From Comamonadaceae bacterium (GTDB taxonomy: Bacteria; Pseudomonadota; Gammaproteobacteria; Burkholderiales; Burkholderiaceae_C), in contig JAIYAR010000006.1 of assembly GCA_027488985.1 (NCBI GenBank), positions 1 through 64,000 on the forward strand: a stretch of 64,000 nt of DNA. Direction: 5' to 3'. This document shows positions 16,816 through 26,115 of the stretch, in pieces. A program made the translations under genes and the position numbers. The first letter of the stretch is position 1. Each line of letters begins with the position of its first letter. The notes below the pieces were generated by a model, which saw nothing but the letters and a program-made list of their open reading frames with translations, ran no database searches and was not told the DNA's origin.

Positions 16816-17843
16816 GACGGTGGCCCCAACTCCAACCGGACGCCCGAAAACAGCACGGCGCAGCCATCCTTACCGCTTTGCTCCTGATGGCGCTGGTAGC
16901 CACACTCAGCACCGCCGCGTTGTGGCAGCAGGCACGGGCGTACGACCTCGAAGCGGCGGAGCGAGCTAGGGTCCAGGCCAACTGGATCCTGCACGGCACC
17001 ACCGACTGGGCCCGCCTCATCCTGCGCGAGGATGCCCGCTCCGGCGCGGTGGATCACCCTGGCGAGCCCTGGGCCATCACCTTGCAGGAAGCCAAGCTCA
17101 GCACCTTCCTCGCCAACGGCGCCGTAGGCGATGAGCCACTGGCCAGCGATGCGCTGCAAAACGCCTACCTTTCCGGCAACATCACCGACCTGCAGTCCCG
17201 CCTGAACGTGACCAACCTGATGCTGGATCAGCAAACCCACGGCCCGACCCTGCGCGCCTTTGGCCGCTTGTTTGACGCACTACAGATTCCCCAAGCGGAA
17301 TTGCAACTACTGGTAACAAATTTGCGGACTGGACTGGAGCCCCCCGAAGGCAGTGCCGCGGCAGCCAACAACACCCGCAAAGCTACTACCGCCGCTGCAC
17401 GCCCAACCAATGGCATTCCTCTCATTCCACGCAGCCTGGATCAGTTGCGCTGGCTGGGCCTTTCTGCACGCTCTGTCTTGCTGCTGCGGCCCTACGTCGT
17501 TGTGTTGCCGGACCGCACCACCGTCAACCTCAACACTGCGCCCCTGCTGGTGCTGCAAGCCATTACCCAAGGGCTGGATGCCGGCAATGCCCAAAAGTTG
17601 ATCGACACGCGGGCCAAGAACCCGTTCCGTAGCGTGGCAGATGCGGCAAGCGCCATCGGCCAGGCAGAGAGCACATTCAGCGAGAACCTGCATAGCGTGA
17701 ACTCGCGCTTCTTTGAAGTGCGTGTGCGGCTTCGCATGGGCACACTGACCACGCAAGAGCGCACAGTGGTGCAACGCGAGGGTTTGCTGGTGAAACCCCT
17801 CTGGAAAGAACGCGAGGCGCCCCTGAATGCCTCCGTACAATGA
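16812..17843 (+). CDS. gspK: Minor pseudopilin GspK
   Basis: The 343-residue product is the largest pseudopilin and caps the pseudopilus. The leader QLQPDARKQHG is followed by AAILTALLLMALVATLSTAALW, a prepilin-like helix in which Phe+1 is replaced by Ala and Glu+5 is absent, as is common for GspK. A helical domain and the C-terminal NLNTAPLLVLQAI region (helix-hairpin-helix-like) follow. It overlaps gspJ by ATGA and slightly overlaps gspL if gspL uses its first ATG. Confidence 0.93.
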   Translation: MRRWPQLQPDARKQHGAAILTALLLMALVATLSTAALWQQARAYDLEAAERARVQANWILHGTTDWARLILREDARSGAVDHPGEPWAITLQEAKLSTFLANGAVGDEPLASDALQNAYLSGNITDLQSRLNVTNLMLDQQTHGPTLRAFGRLFDALQIPQAELQLLVTNLRTGLEPPEGSAAAANNTRKATTAAARPTNGIPLIPRSLDQLRWLGLSARSVLLLRPYVVVLPDRTTVNLNTAPLLVLQAITQGLDAGNAQKLIDTRAKNPFRSVADAASAIGQAESTFSENLHSVNSRFFEVRVRLRMGTLTTQERTVVQREGLLVKPLWKEREAPLNASVQ

Positions 17844-17850
17844 AAGCACC

Positions 17851-19062
17851 ATGCGCCCCCTCCTTGTCATGCCCCCACCACCTCATGCCCCAGAGGGCAC
17901 GGCGTGGGAGTGGGTGCGAAGCGATGCTCCCCAGTCCACCCAGCAAAGCGCCGGCGTTCCAACGGCAACAGGCAACGGCGATACGGTTCTCATCGTGCCG
18001 GGCGCTGCCTTGTCCTGGCACCGGGTGAGCCTTCCACAGGGTCTCCTGGGGCGTAACGGACAAGCCCGCAACCCGACCAAACTGCGCGCCGCGCTGGAGG
18101 GGTTGTTGGAAGACCAGCTGCTTGATGAGCCCGCACAACTGCACTTGGCCCTGCAAGCCTCTGCGATCGGAACCGGCGCTCTGTGGGTGGCTGCCTGTCA
18201 GCGCGCTTGGCTCCAAGATACTTTGGAAGTGCTAACCCGGGCCGGGCATACCGTGCACCGCATCGTGCCCGAATGGACTCCCTCCAGCAGTGCCGATACC
18301 CAACCCAAACTGTGGCTCACCGGTGACGCAGAAGCCGCCGAGATGGTCTGGGCCAACAGCGAGGGCGTACACCGCCGCACCCTGCGCCATGGCAATACGG
18401 GCACCGGCGCGGCCCCGACCGGCTGGCCTGTGAGCGCCGCCGTCTGGGCTGAGCCCGCCTGCGCCGCTCTGGCCGAGCAACTGCTGCACCGTGAAGCCAC
18501 CGTGCAGCACCGCGCCCAACGCCTGCAAGACAGCACGGATACCGACTGGAACCTCGCCCAAGGCGAATTCGCCAGCCGCAACGCCGTTCTGCGCCGCGCA
18601 GGTGACGCTGCACTCACGCTGTTGCAGGCTCCGGCCTGGCGGCCTGCCCGTTGGGCTTTTGCATTCCTGTGCACCGTGCAGGTGGTAGGGCTGAACGCAC
18701 AAGCGTGGCAAGCCCGCCAAGCCCTGAGCAGCCAGCGCGACGCTATCCAAAACGTGCTGCTCAGCACCTTTCCTAACACCACGGTGGTGGTGGATGCTCC
18801 GCTGCAAATGCAACGCGCCGTTGACGCTTTAGGACAAAGCAGTGGCCAGGCACAAGCGCGCGATCTGGAGCGTATGCTGGAAGCTTTTGGCATGCTATCG
18901 CTTACCAGCAATGCGCCATCAGCTATTGAATTTGTAGCAGGCGAACTGCGCTTGAGCGGCATGAATACGGACCCTGATGCCACCCAAGGCCTGCGCGACG
19001 GGCTGCAAGCCCGTGGCTACCGCACCCGTCTGGATGGCAACACCCTAGTAATCAGCCCATGA
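17851..19062 (+). CDS. gspL: Type II secretion protein GspL
   Basis: GspL is the bitopic inner-membrane protein that recruits the ATPase GspE. The 403-residue product has an actin-like cytoplasmic domain (about 1-255), one membrane helix (around 265-285, RWAFAFLCTVQVVGLNA) and a periplasmic ferredoxin-like domain. The ATG at 17851 is chosen; the ATG at 17827, inside the gspK end, would add eight residues. Residues about 348-363 in the periplasmic domain come from repeat copy E. The stop overlaps gspM (ATGA). Confidence 0.9.
   Translation: MRPLLVMPPPPHAPEGTAWEWVRSDAPQSTQQSAGVPTATGNGDTVLIVPGAALSWHRVSLPQGLLGRNGQARNPTKLRAALEGLLEDQLLDEPAQLHLALQASAIGTGALWVAACQRAWLQDTLEVLTRAGHTVHRIVPEWTPSSSADTQPKLWLTGDAEAAEMVWANSEGVHRRTLRHGNTGTGAAPTGWPVSAAVWAEPACAALAEQLLHREATVQHRAQRLQDSTDTDWNLAQGEFASRNAVLRRAGDAALTLLQAPAWRPARWAFAFLCTVQVVGLNAQAWQARQALSSQRDAIQNVLLSTFPNTTVVVDAPLQMQRAVDALGQSSGQAQARDLERMLEAFGMLSLTSNAPSAIEFVAGELRLSGMNTDPDATQGLRDGLQARGYRTRLDGNTLVISP
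18893..18938 (-). repeat. 53-bp dispersed repeat, copy E (inside gspL, inverted)
   Basis: The reverse complement reads GCTACAAATTCAATAGCTGA then TGGCGCATTGCT, matching the core of the family with several substitutions. gspL reads it as NAPSAIEFVAG, the same codon frame as antisense copies B and F. Confidence 0.55.
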
Positions 19063-19547
19063 GCCGCAGCGACGCACCACCCATTGCCGCCGCACGCTGG
19101 TGGGCACAGCGACCGGCCCGCGAACAGCGTTTGCTGACCTTGGCTACCGTGCTGGTGCTGGGTGCCTTGCTCTGGACACTGGGCATCGCGCCGGCCTTAC
19201 GCACTGTCAAAGCCTACGCGGCTCAGCGTGGCACTCTGGATGCGCAATTGCAGTCCATGCAAGCGTTGCAGGCCCGTGCACAAAGCCTCCAAAGTCAACC
19301 CGCTGTCGACAGCCGGGCAGCTCAAGCAGCATTGCAAAACTCTGTGGCGAGCCTGGGCGTCAAAGCCAATCTGGTCGTCGTTGGGCAGCAGGCCACCGTT
19401 ACCCTCAAAGGCGTGGACGCCGCCGTGTTAGCCCAGTGGCTGGCCCGGGCGCGCAGCGAGGCGCGCCTGGTGCCCGCTCAGGCCAAGTTGAGCCGTGAGG
19501 GCAGTGCCTGGAGTGGCACTTTGCAGTTCAACCTGCCGGGCGGCTGA
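19059..19547 (+). CDS. gspM: Type II secretion protein GspM
   Basis: The 162-residue product has a short cytoplasmic start (WWAQRPAREQRLL, typical of GspM), one membrane helix (about 24-44) and a coiled-coil-like then ferredoxin-like periplasmic domain. It partners GspL in the inner-membrane platform. It overlaps gspL by four bases and precedes gspN by four bases. Confidence 0.92.
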   Translation: MSRSDAPPIAAARWWAQRPAREQRLLTLATVLVLGALLWTLGIAPALRTVKAYAAQRGTLDAQLQSMQALQARAQSLQSQPAVDSRAAQAALQNSVASLGVKANLVVVGQQATVTLKGVDAAVLAQWLARARSEARLVPAQAKLSREGSAWSGTLQFNLPGG

Positions 19548-19551
19548 CACC

Positions 19552-20412
19552 ATGGCTGCCAAATCGCTGCGTTTGCGCTCACCACTGCCGACCCTCACCT
19601 TGCGGGCAGGCAATACGCGCACGCAAAAAAGCCGCACCCCCTGGGCTTGGGCCGTCGGAGGCGCCGCACTGGGCCTGCTGGCAGGTGCCCTGGTGTTTGC
19701 ACCTGCACGCTGGCTCGCTGCCGCTTTGGACCGGGCAGGCTCGCCTGTCCAGCTTCACAACGCCCGTGGCACTCTGTGGAATGGCAGTGGACAGTTGACA
19801 TTCCAGAGCGACGCGCAAGGGGGCACCGCCCTCCCCGGCCGACTCGAGTGGACTTTGCGCCCCGCTTGGATCAACCAGCAGCCCGGCCTGCGCGCGCATT
19901 GGCGTGCAGACTGCTGCCTAAGCCAGCCATGGGCCTGGGGCATCAGCACCGACCTGCAAGGCGTATCGCTGCAAACCGATGATCTGCCACCCCACCGGCC
20001 ACTGCGGATTCCAGCCGCTTTACTGACCGGGCTGGGAACCCCATGGAACACTTTGCAGCCTCAAGGCCGGCTGGAACTCAGCTCCAGCGCCTTGTCGGTA
20101 CGACGCAGCACAGAAGGGGCGCAAATCCGGGGCGGACTGCAGCTCGATGCACTCGGCGTGAGCACCAGCTTGTCGACCTTGAAGCCCATCGGGAGCTACC
20201 GATTTGCCTTGCAAGGCGCCGATAGCCCGGTCCTGACCTTGAGCACCCTGGAAGGGGCTTTGCAGCTGCGGGGAAGCGGCGCCATCCGGAACCAGCGTGT
20301 TGTTTTTGACGGAGAAGCCACCGCAGCTGAAGGCCGGGAAGATGCACTTTCCAATTTGCTGAATATCATCGGGCAGCGCCAAGGCGCACAGTCTCTGATT
20401 CACCTGGGTTAA
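19552..20412 (+). CDS. gspN: Type II secretion protein GspN
   Basis: The 286-residue product has a basic N-terminus, a membrane helix (about 32-54, WAVGGAALGLLAGALVFAPARW) and a periplasmic domain with GTLWNGSGQL and repeated beta motifs of the GspN family. GspN is an accessory inner-membrane component present in some T2SS. The ATG at 19552 follows gspM closely; upstream in-frame codons are inside gspM. gspD begins three bases after its stop. Confidence 0.9.
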   Translation: MAAKSLRLRSPLPTLTLRAGNTRTQKSRTPWAWAVGGAALGLLAGALVFAPARWLAAALDRAGSPVQLHNARGTLWNGSGQLTFQSDAQGGTALPGRLEWTLRPAWINQQPGLRAHWRADCCLSQPWAWGISTDLQGVSLQTDDLPPHRPLRIPAALLTGLGTPWNTLQPQGRLELSSSALSVRRSTEGAQIRGGLQLDALGVSTSLSTLKPIGSYRFALQGADSPVLTLSTLEGALQLRGSGAIRNQRVVFDGEATAAEGREDALSNLLNIIGQRQGAQSLIHLG

Positions 20413-20415
20413 GGA

Positions 20416-22545
20416 ATGCCACAACAACATCAGCCCCCGCAACGGCGCATCACCAGTATTGCTATTCAATTGATAGCTGCTGGCGCACTGTGCACGGGCG
20501 CAAGTGGCCTATTGAGCTCCAAAGTGTGGGCGCAAACAAATGCAGGCACCTCGGCCGCCAAACGCGGCGAACCGATCACCCTGAACTTCAGCAACGCCGA
20601 GATCGAAGCAGTGGCCCGCACCATGGCCACCCTCACCGGACGCAATGTGGTGGTGGACCCCCGCGTCAAAGGCACCATGACCTTGGTGTCGGACAGCCCC
20701 ATGTCGCCTGCCCGCGCTTACAACCACTTTCTGGCGGTCCTGCGCACCATGGGCTACACCGTGGTGCAAGTGGAGGGCCTGGACAAAGTGGTGCCAGAGG
20801 CAGACGCCAAGTTGATTGGGGGCAACGTGTCGTCCACCGAGGCCGGCACCGCCAACACACCGGGCAACCAGCTGGTCACCCAGATCATCAAGCTGCAGTT
20901 TGAGAACGCAAACAATCTGGTCGCAGTGCTGCGCCCGTTGATCAACCCCAACAACCCCATCAACGTGAACCCGGCGACCAATTCGCTGGTGATCACCGAC
21001 TATGCAGACAACCTGCGGCGACTGGCCCGCATCGTGGCAGCGCTGGATGTGCCCAACGCCACAGATGTGGAAGTCATCGCCCTCAAAAACGCTAGCGCCA
21101 CCGACCTCGCACCCCTGGTGCTGCGTCTGATTGAAAGCGCAGGTACCGGTGGTGGTGGCGCAGCGCCCGATGCGGGATTCAGAACCACGGTGGTTGCCGA
21201 GCCGCGCAGCAACACCCTGATCGTGCGCGCTGCCAACCAGGCCCGCTTGGCCTTGGCCCGCAACCTGATCGACAAGTTGGACCAACCGGTAGTCAGCGCC
21301 AATGGCGCGGCCGGCAACATTTATGTGGTCTATCTGAAAAACGCCAACGCCACCCAGCTGGCCACCACGCTCAGGGCAGCCATGAGCGCGACTGGAGTAT
21401 CTGGCGCATCCACAGGCAGCAGCACTGCGCCTTCTCCTGCAGCGGCGGCTGCGGGCGCCACTTTGGGTGCGCCAGCGGCACCCAGCACCGGCGGACAGAT
21501 CCAGGCTGACCCAGCTACCAATTCCCTCATCATCACCGCCAGCGAGCCGCAGTACCGGCAGCTGCGCGCCGTCATCGACAAGTTGGACGCTCGCCGCGCG
21601 CAGGTATTTGTGGAAAGCCTGATTGCCGAGGTCAGCGCCGACAAGGCCGCCGAGTTCGGCATCCAGTGGCAGGGCGCTTTAGGCAATGCCGGGGACGGCG
21701 TGATCGGGCTCCTGGGCACCAACTTCGGTAGCGGGGGTAAAAATATCATCAGCTTGGCCACCCAAGGCGCGGCCGGCACAGTGTCTCCCACCCGGGGCGC
21801 CAACTTCGGTCTGGCCAACAAGACCAACGGGGTGTACGTGCTGGGCTTCCTGGCACGCTTTCTGGAAGAGTCCGGCAGCGGCAATGTGCTCTCCACCCCC
21901 AACTTGCTGACCCTGGACAACGAAGAGGCCAAGATCGTCATCGGGCAGAACGTGCCCTTTGTGACCGGCCAATTCACCAATACCGGTGCGAGCACTGGCA
22001 GTGTGAACCCCTTCCAGACCATTGAGCGCAAGGACGTGGGTCTGACGCTCAAGGTCAAGCCCCAGATCAGCGAAAACGGTACGGTCAAGCTGGCAATCTT
22101 CCAGGAGGTCTCCAGCGTGCTGGCCTCCACCGCCAACGCTACCAATGGCCCCACGACCAACAAACGCACCATTGAGTCCAATGTGCTGGTGGAAGATGGG
22201 GCCGTGGTCGTACTGGGTGGCCTGCTGCAGGATGAGTACGCCGGTAACCAGGAAAAAGTGCCCGGGCTGGCGGATGTGCCGATTTTCGGGAATCTCTTCA
22301 AGAGCGAATCGCGCAGCCGCAAAAAGACCAATCTGATGGTGTTTCTGCGGCCCATGGTGGTGCGCGATGCTGCGGCCACCCAGGCACTGTCCAACGAACG
22401 CTATGAGCAGATGCGCAGCAACCAGCAAAGCGGTCAGCCCGAGGCCAGCAGCCTGGTGCCCATCAATGAAGCACCCGTGTTGCCCGGACTGCCCGCCAAA
22501 CCGGCCGCTGCGACGCCTGTGCCGCCGGTAGCGCCCGCGCAATAG
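20416..22545 (+). CDS. gspD: Secretin GspD
   Basis: GspD forms the outer-membrane channel of the T2SS. The 709-residue product has a signal peptide (about 1-40, processed near VWAQT), N0 domain (about 50-120), repeated N1-N3 KH-like domains (ITLKNANA-type units to about 390, with a Gly/Ser/Ala-rich linker near 325-355), and the secretin domain (about 395-640; VPFVTGQFTN, ENGTVKLAIFQEVSSV, VVLGGLLQDEY). A Pro/Ala-rich tail ends the protein. The hydrophobic core of the signal peptide (about residues 16-33) is encoded by repeat copy D. AAGGA lies unusually close to the ATG. Confidence 0.95.
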   Translation: MPQQHQPPQRRITSIAIQLIAAGALCTGASGLLSSKVWAQTNAGTSAAKRGEPITLNFSNAEIEAVARTMATLTGRNVVVDPRVKGTMTLVSDSPMSPARAYNHFLAVLRTMGYTVVQVEGLDKVVPEADAKLIGGNVSSTEAGTANTPGNQLVTQIIKLQFENANNLVAVLRPLINPNNPINVNPATNSLVITDYADNLRRLARIVAALDVPNATDVEVIALKNASATDLAPLVLRLIESAGTGGGGAAPDAGFRTTVVAEPRSNTLIVRAANQARLALARNLIDKLDQPVVSANGAAGNIYVVYLKNANATQLATTLRAAMSATGVSGASTGSSTAPSPAAAAAGATLGAPAAPSTGGQIQADPATNSLIITASEPQYRQLRAVIDKLDARRAQVFVESLIAEVSADKAAEFGIQWQGALGNAGDGVIGLLGTNFGSGGKNIISLATQGAAGTVSPTRGANFGLANKTNGVYVLGFLARFLEESGSGNVLSTPNLLTLDNEEAKIVIGQNVPFVTGQFTNTGASTGSVNPFQTIERKDVGLTLKVKPQISENGTVKLAIFQEVSSVLASTANATNGPTTNKRTIESNVLVEDGAVVVLGGLLQDEYAGNQEKVPGLADVPIFGNLFKSESRSRKKTNLMVFLRPMVVRDAAATQALSNERYEQMRSNQQSGQPEASSLVPINEAPVLPGLPAKPAAATPVPPVAPAQ
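20461..20513 (+). repeat. 53-bp dispersed repeat, copy D (in gspD signal peptide)
   Basis: It begins GCTATTCAATTGATAGCTGC, continues TGGCGCACTGTGCACGGGCG and ends GTGGCCTATTG, aligning gap-free to copies A and G. It is translated as AIQLIAAGALCTGASGLL, in the same frame as copies C, G and H. Confidence 0.7.
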
Positions 22546-22554
22546 TCCCGGCCC

Positions 22555-23943
22555 ATGCGCTACCCGCTGCCCTACGCCTTCGCGCGCACCCAGCAGTTGC
22601 TGCTGGAAGACGACAACAGCCGCTTGTGCTTGTGGGTGCACACCGCCACGCCGCCGTCTGCCATCTCGGAAGTGATGCGCAAGTACCGCATCGAGAACTT
22701 GCAAACCCAGGACGCCGCAGAGCTCACCCAGCGTATCAGCGTGGCCTACGCCCAGGGTGAATCGAGCGCGGCCACGGTGATGAACGAGGTGCAAGGTGAA
22801 GCGGACCTGAGCCGCATGATGCAAGAGCTCCCCGCCGTCGAAGACCTGCTGGAAACTGCGGATGACGCCCCCATCATCCGCATGCTCAATGCGCTGCTCA
22901 CCCAGGCTGCACGTGATGGTGCGAGTGACATCCATATCGAACCTTACGAGCGTAATTCGTCGGTGCGCTTCCGGGTGGACGGCACTTTGCGCGAAGTCGT
23001 ACAAGCCCACCGTGCACTGCATGCGGCTTTGATTTCGCGCCTCAAGATCATGGCTGACCTCGATATCTCGGAAAAGCGCCTGCCGCAGGATGGACGAATT
23101 TCACTTCGCATCGGGACCCGCGCCGTGGATGTGCGTGTCAGCACCCTGCCCAGCGCCCACGGTGAACGCGCGGTGCTGCGTCTCTTGGACAAAAGTCAGG
23201 ACCAGCGCAGCTTGGAGGCCGTGGGCATGCAGGGAGATGTGCTGCGCCGCTTTGAGGGTCTGATTGCTCAGCCACACGGCATCATTCTGGTGACAGGCCC
23301 CACAGGTTCGGGCAAGTCCACCACGCTGTATGCCTCTCTGGGCCGGCTGGATGCGGCACGCCAGAACATCATGACGGTGGAAGACCCCATCGAATACGAG
23401 CTGCCGGGCGTGGGGCAGACGCAGGTCAATCCCAAAATTGAACTGACCTTTGCCAAGGCCCTGCGCGCCATCCTGCGACAGGACCCGGACGTGATCATGA
23501 TTGGCGAAATCCGCGACTTCGAGACGGCGCAAATTGCCATTCAAGCCTCGCTCACCGGCCACCTGGTGCTGGCGACACTGCACACCAATGACTCCGCCAG
23601 CGCGGTGACGCGCCTGATAGACATGGGTGTGGAACCCTTTCTGTTGAGCTCATCTCTGCGCGGCGTACTGGCCCAACGGCTGGTGCGCAAGCTTTGTAAA
23701 TCCTGCGCAGGCAAGGGTTGTGAACAGTGCGGTCACACGGGCTACCTAGGCCGCACCGGAGTATTTGAGTTGCTGGTGGCCGACGACGCGATTGCCGAGC
23801 TCATTCACCATAACGCCTCAGAGGCCGACATCCGCAGCGCAGCGCTTGCGCAAGGCATGCTGCCCTTGCGGGACGATGGCGAACGACTGGTCAGTAGCGG
23901 CTTGACCAGCCGCGAAGAACTGGTGCGGGTGGTGCGGGACTGA
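22555..23943 (+). CDS. gspE: T2SS ATPase GspE, compact zinc-motif form
   Basis: GspE is the cytoplasmic hexameric ATPase that drives the pseudopilus. The 462-residue product has a short N-terminal domain, Walker A GPTGSGKS (248-255), Asp box (DVRVSTLPSAHGERAVLRLL), Walker B DPDVIMIGEIRD (310-321) and His box (TGHLVLATLHTND). The zinc-binding cysteines are C381-x2-C384-x4-C389-x2-C392; in most GspE proteins the two pairs are some 30 or more residues apart, so the intervening loop is deleted. The ATG at 22555 is nine bases after gspD. A small GCCCTG/CAGGG hairpin separates it from the convergent foldase gene. Confidence 0.95.
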   Translation: MRYPLPYAFARTQQLLLEDDNSRLCLWVHTATPPSAISEVMRKYRIENLQTQDAAELTQRISVAYAQGESSAATVMNEVQGEADLSRMMQELPAVEDLLETADDAPIIRMLNALLTQAARDGASDIHIEPYERNSSVRFRVDGTLREVVQAHRALHAALISRLKIMADLDISEKRLPQDGRISLRIGTRAVDVRVSTLPSAHGERAVLRLLDKSQDQRSLEAVGMQGDVLRRFEGLIAQPHGIILVTGPTGSGKSTTLYASLGRLDAARQNIMTVEDPIEYELPGVGQTQVNPKIELTFAKALRAILRQDPDVIMIGEIRDFETAQIAIQASLTGHLVLATLHTNDSASAVTRLIDMGVEPFLLSSSLRGVLAQRLVRKLCKSCAGKGCEQCGHTGYLGRTGVFELLVADDAIAELIHHNASEADIRSAALAQGMLPLRDDGERLVSSGLTSREELVRVVRD

Positions 23944-23956
23944 AAAGCCCTGCCCT

Positions 23957-24945
23957 TCAGGGTTCGTAAGCTGCCAGTCGCTTGCGCTCCAGTTCATTGA
24001 ATCGGGCCTGCTGCAAGTTAGCCACGGCCGCTTGCTTTTCAGACTCCGGTGCGTCTGCCAGCTGCTGCAAGGCGCGAGTCCGATCAGCCAGATAACTTTC
24101 TATGCGCTGTCGCCATTGGCGCTCGTCCTGGTCCAGTTCAGCCAAGCGGCCCGCCGCTGCGGTGTCCAGAGCCTTGGCGCGGGCACGGAATATCTCATCG
24201 TCACCGGCCCCTTGTGTTCGCAAGGCTGCAATCTGCGCATCCAACCGGATCAGCGCGCGCGGAGCCTCGCGGTCTTCGCGCAGCGCCCGTGGCATCTGTT
24301 GATCGAGTGCAGCCAAACGGGAGCGTTTTTCTTCCGCGCTGAGCTTTGTGTCCTGCGTAATTTCCAGTCGCGCCAATGCGTCCAAGTCGTTGGCATCTTC
24401 GAGCCCGAACATGGCCTGTGCTTCTTCTGCATTGAAGTAGCGGTCCCGCAAACCTTGCATCGCGAGGAATCGGGTGCGCAAGCTGCGCTCTACCTCGGGC
24501 TTTTTCGCAAACTCTTGCTCCAGCTGCAGTAATGCAGCCTTGAAGGCGATGTAACGGTCGAGCAATCGCTTGGCCTGTGGCAACTGGCCGGGCTGGAGGT
24601 TTTGGGCCAACACCTGCCGGATTTGAAGCGTGATGGCATCAATGGTCTGCTCGCCGACCGTGCTCAGGTAGTAGTCAAAAAGTCGCTTGAGCTCGCCATA
24701 GGCCAGCGTGCTGCAACCGGCCTCGCGGCACGAACCAGGCAAAGGGTTCAGTAAGCCCGCCTGCAAAGCCATCAAACCATCCGGCGCCGTACCCGACAAC
24801 GAAAGCGCCTGTTGTCCGCTTTCAGGCGCAGGCGACTTCGAAAGAGCAGGTTCGACAGGTACCGACCCCATCCAAAAGGCAAGACCCAGCAGGCCCAGCA
24901 ACGTGATCGTCACCAAGCCTGTGCGCTTGTTCCAGCGCAGCGTCA

Positions 24946-24946
<1 letters not shown>
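23957..24946 (-). CDS. lifO: Lipase-specific foldase (Lif, lipase chaperone)
   Basis: This inner-membrane-anchored steric chaperone folds the partner lipase in the periplasm before T2SS export. The 329-residue product has an N-terminal membrane helix (about 10-28), a Pro/Ala-rich variable linker and the Lif signature RLFDYYLSTVGE (about 88-99), then a long, nearly all-helical domain that wraps the lipase. The ATG at 24946 overlaps the lipase stop by one base; a GTG one codon earlier is equally placed. It is translationally coupled to the lipase gene. The gene runs opposite to the gsp genes that flank it. Confidence 0.93.
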
Positions 24947-25932
<986 letters not shown>

Positions 25933-26115
25933 TCAGAAGAACCGGTGCGACCTCTGGGGTGGGGGCGCTGTCGCGGGTGACGGATTGCCTGCTGCTTGTG
26001 TCGTAGGGCACCCATCAAAATAGCACGGTCGTGCTTTTATCGGAGTATGTGCGTAAGCCGTGTTTTTGTCATGGTGGAAAACCCGTGGCGTCCGGCGCCC
26101 CGCTACCATTGCGAC

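Noticed and set aside
21679..23022. 447-codon minus-strand ORF
   Set aside because: It is antisense to gspD and gspE. No recognisable motif; it is a shadow of two well-supported genes.
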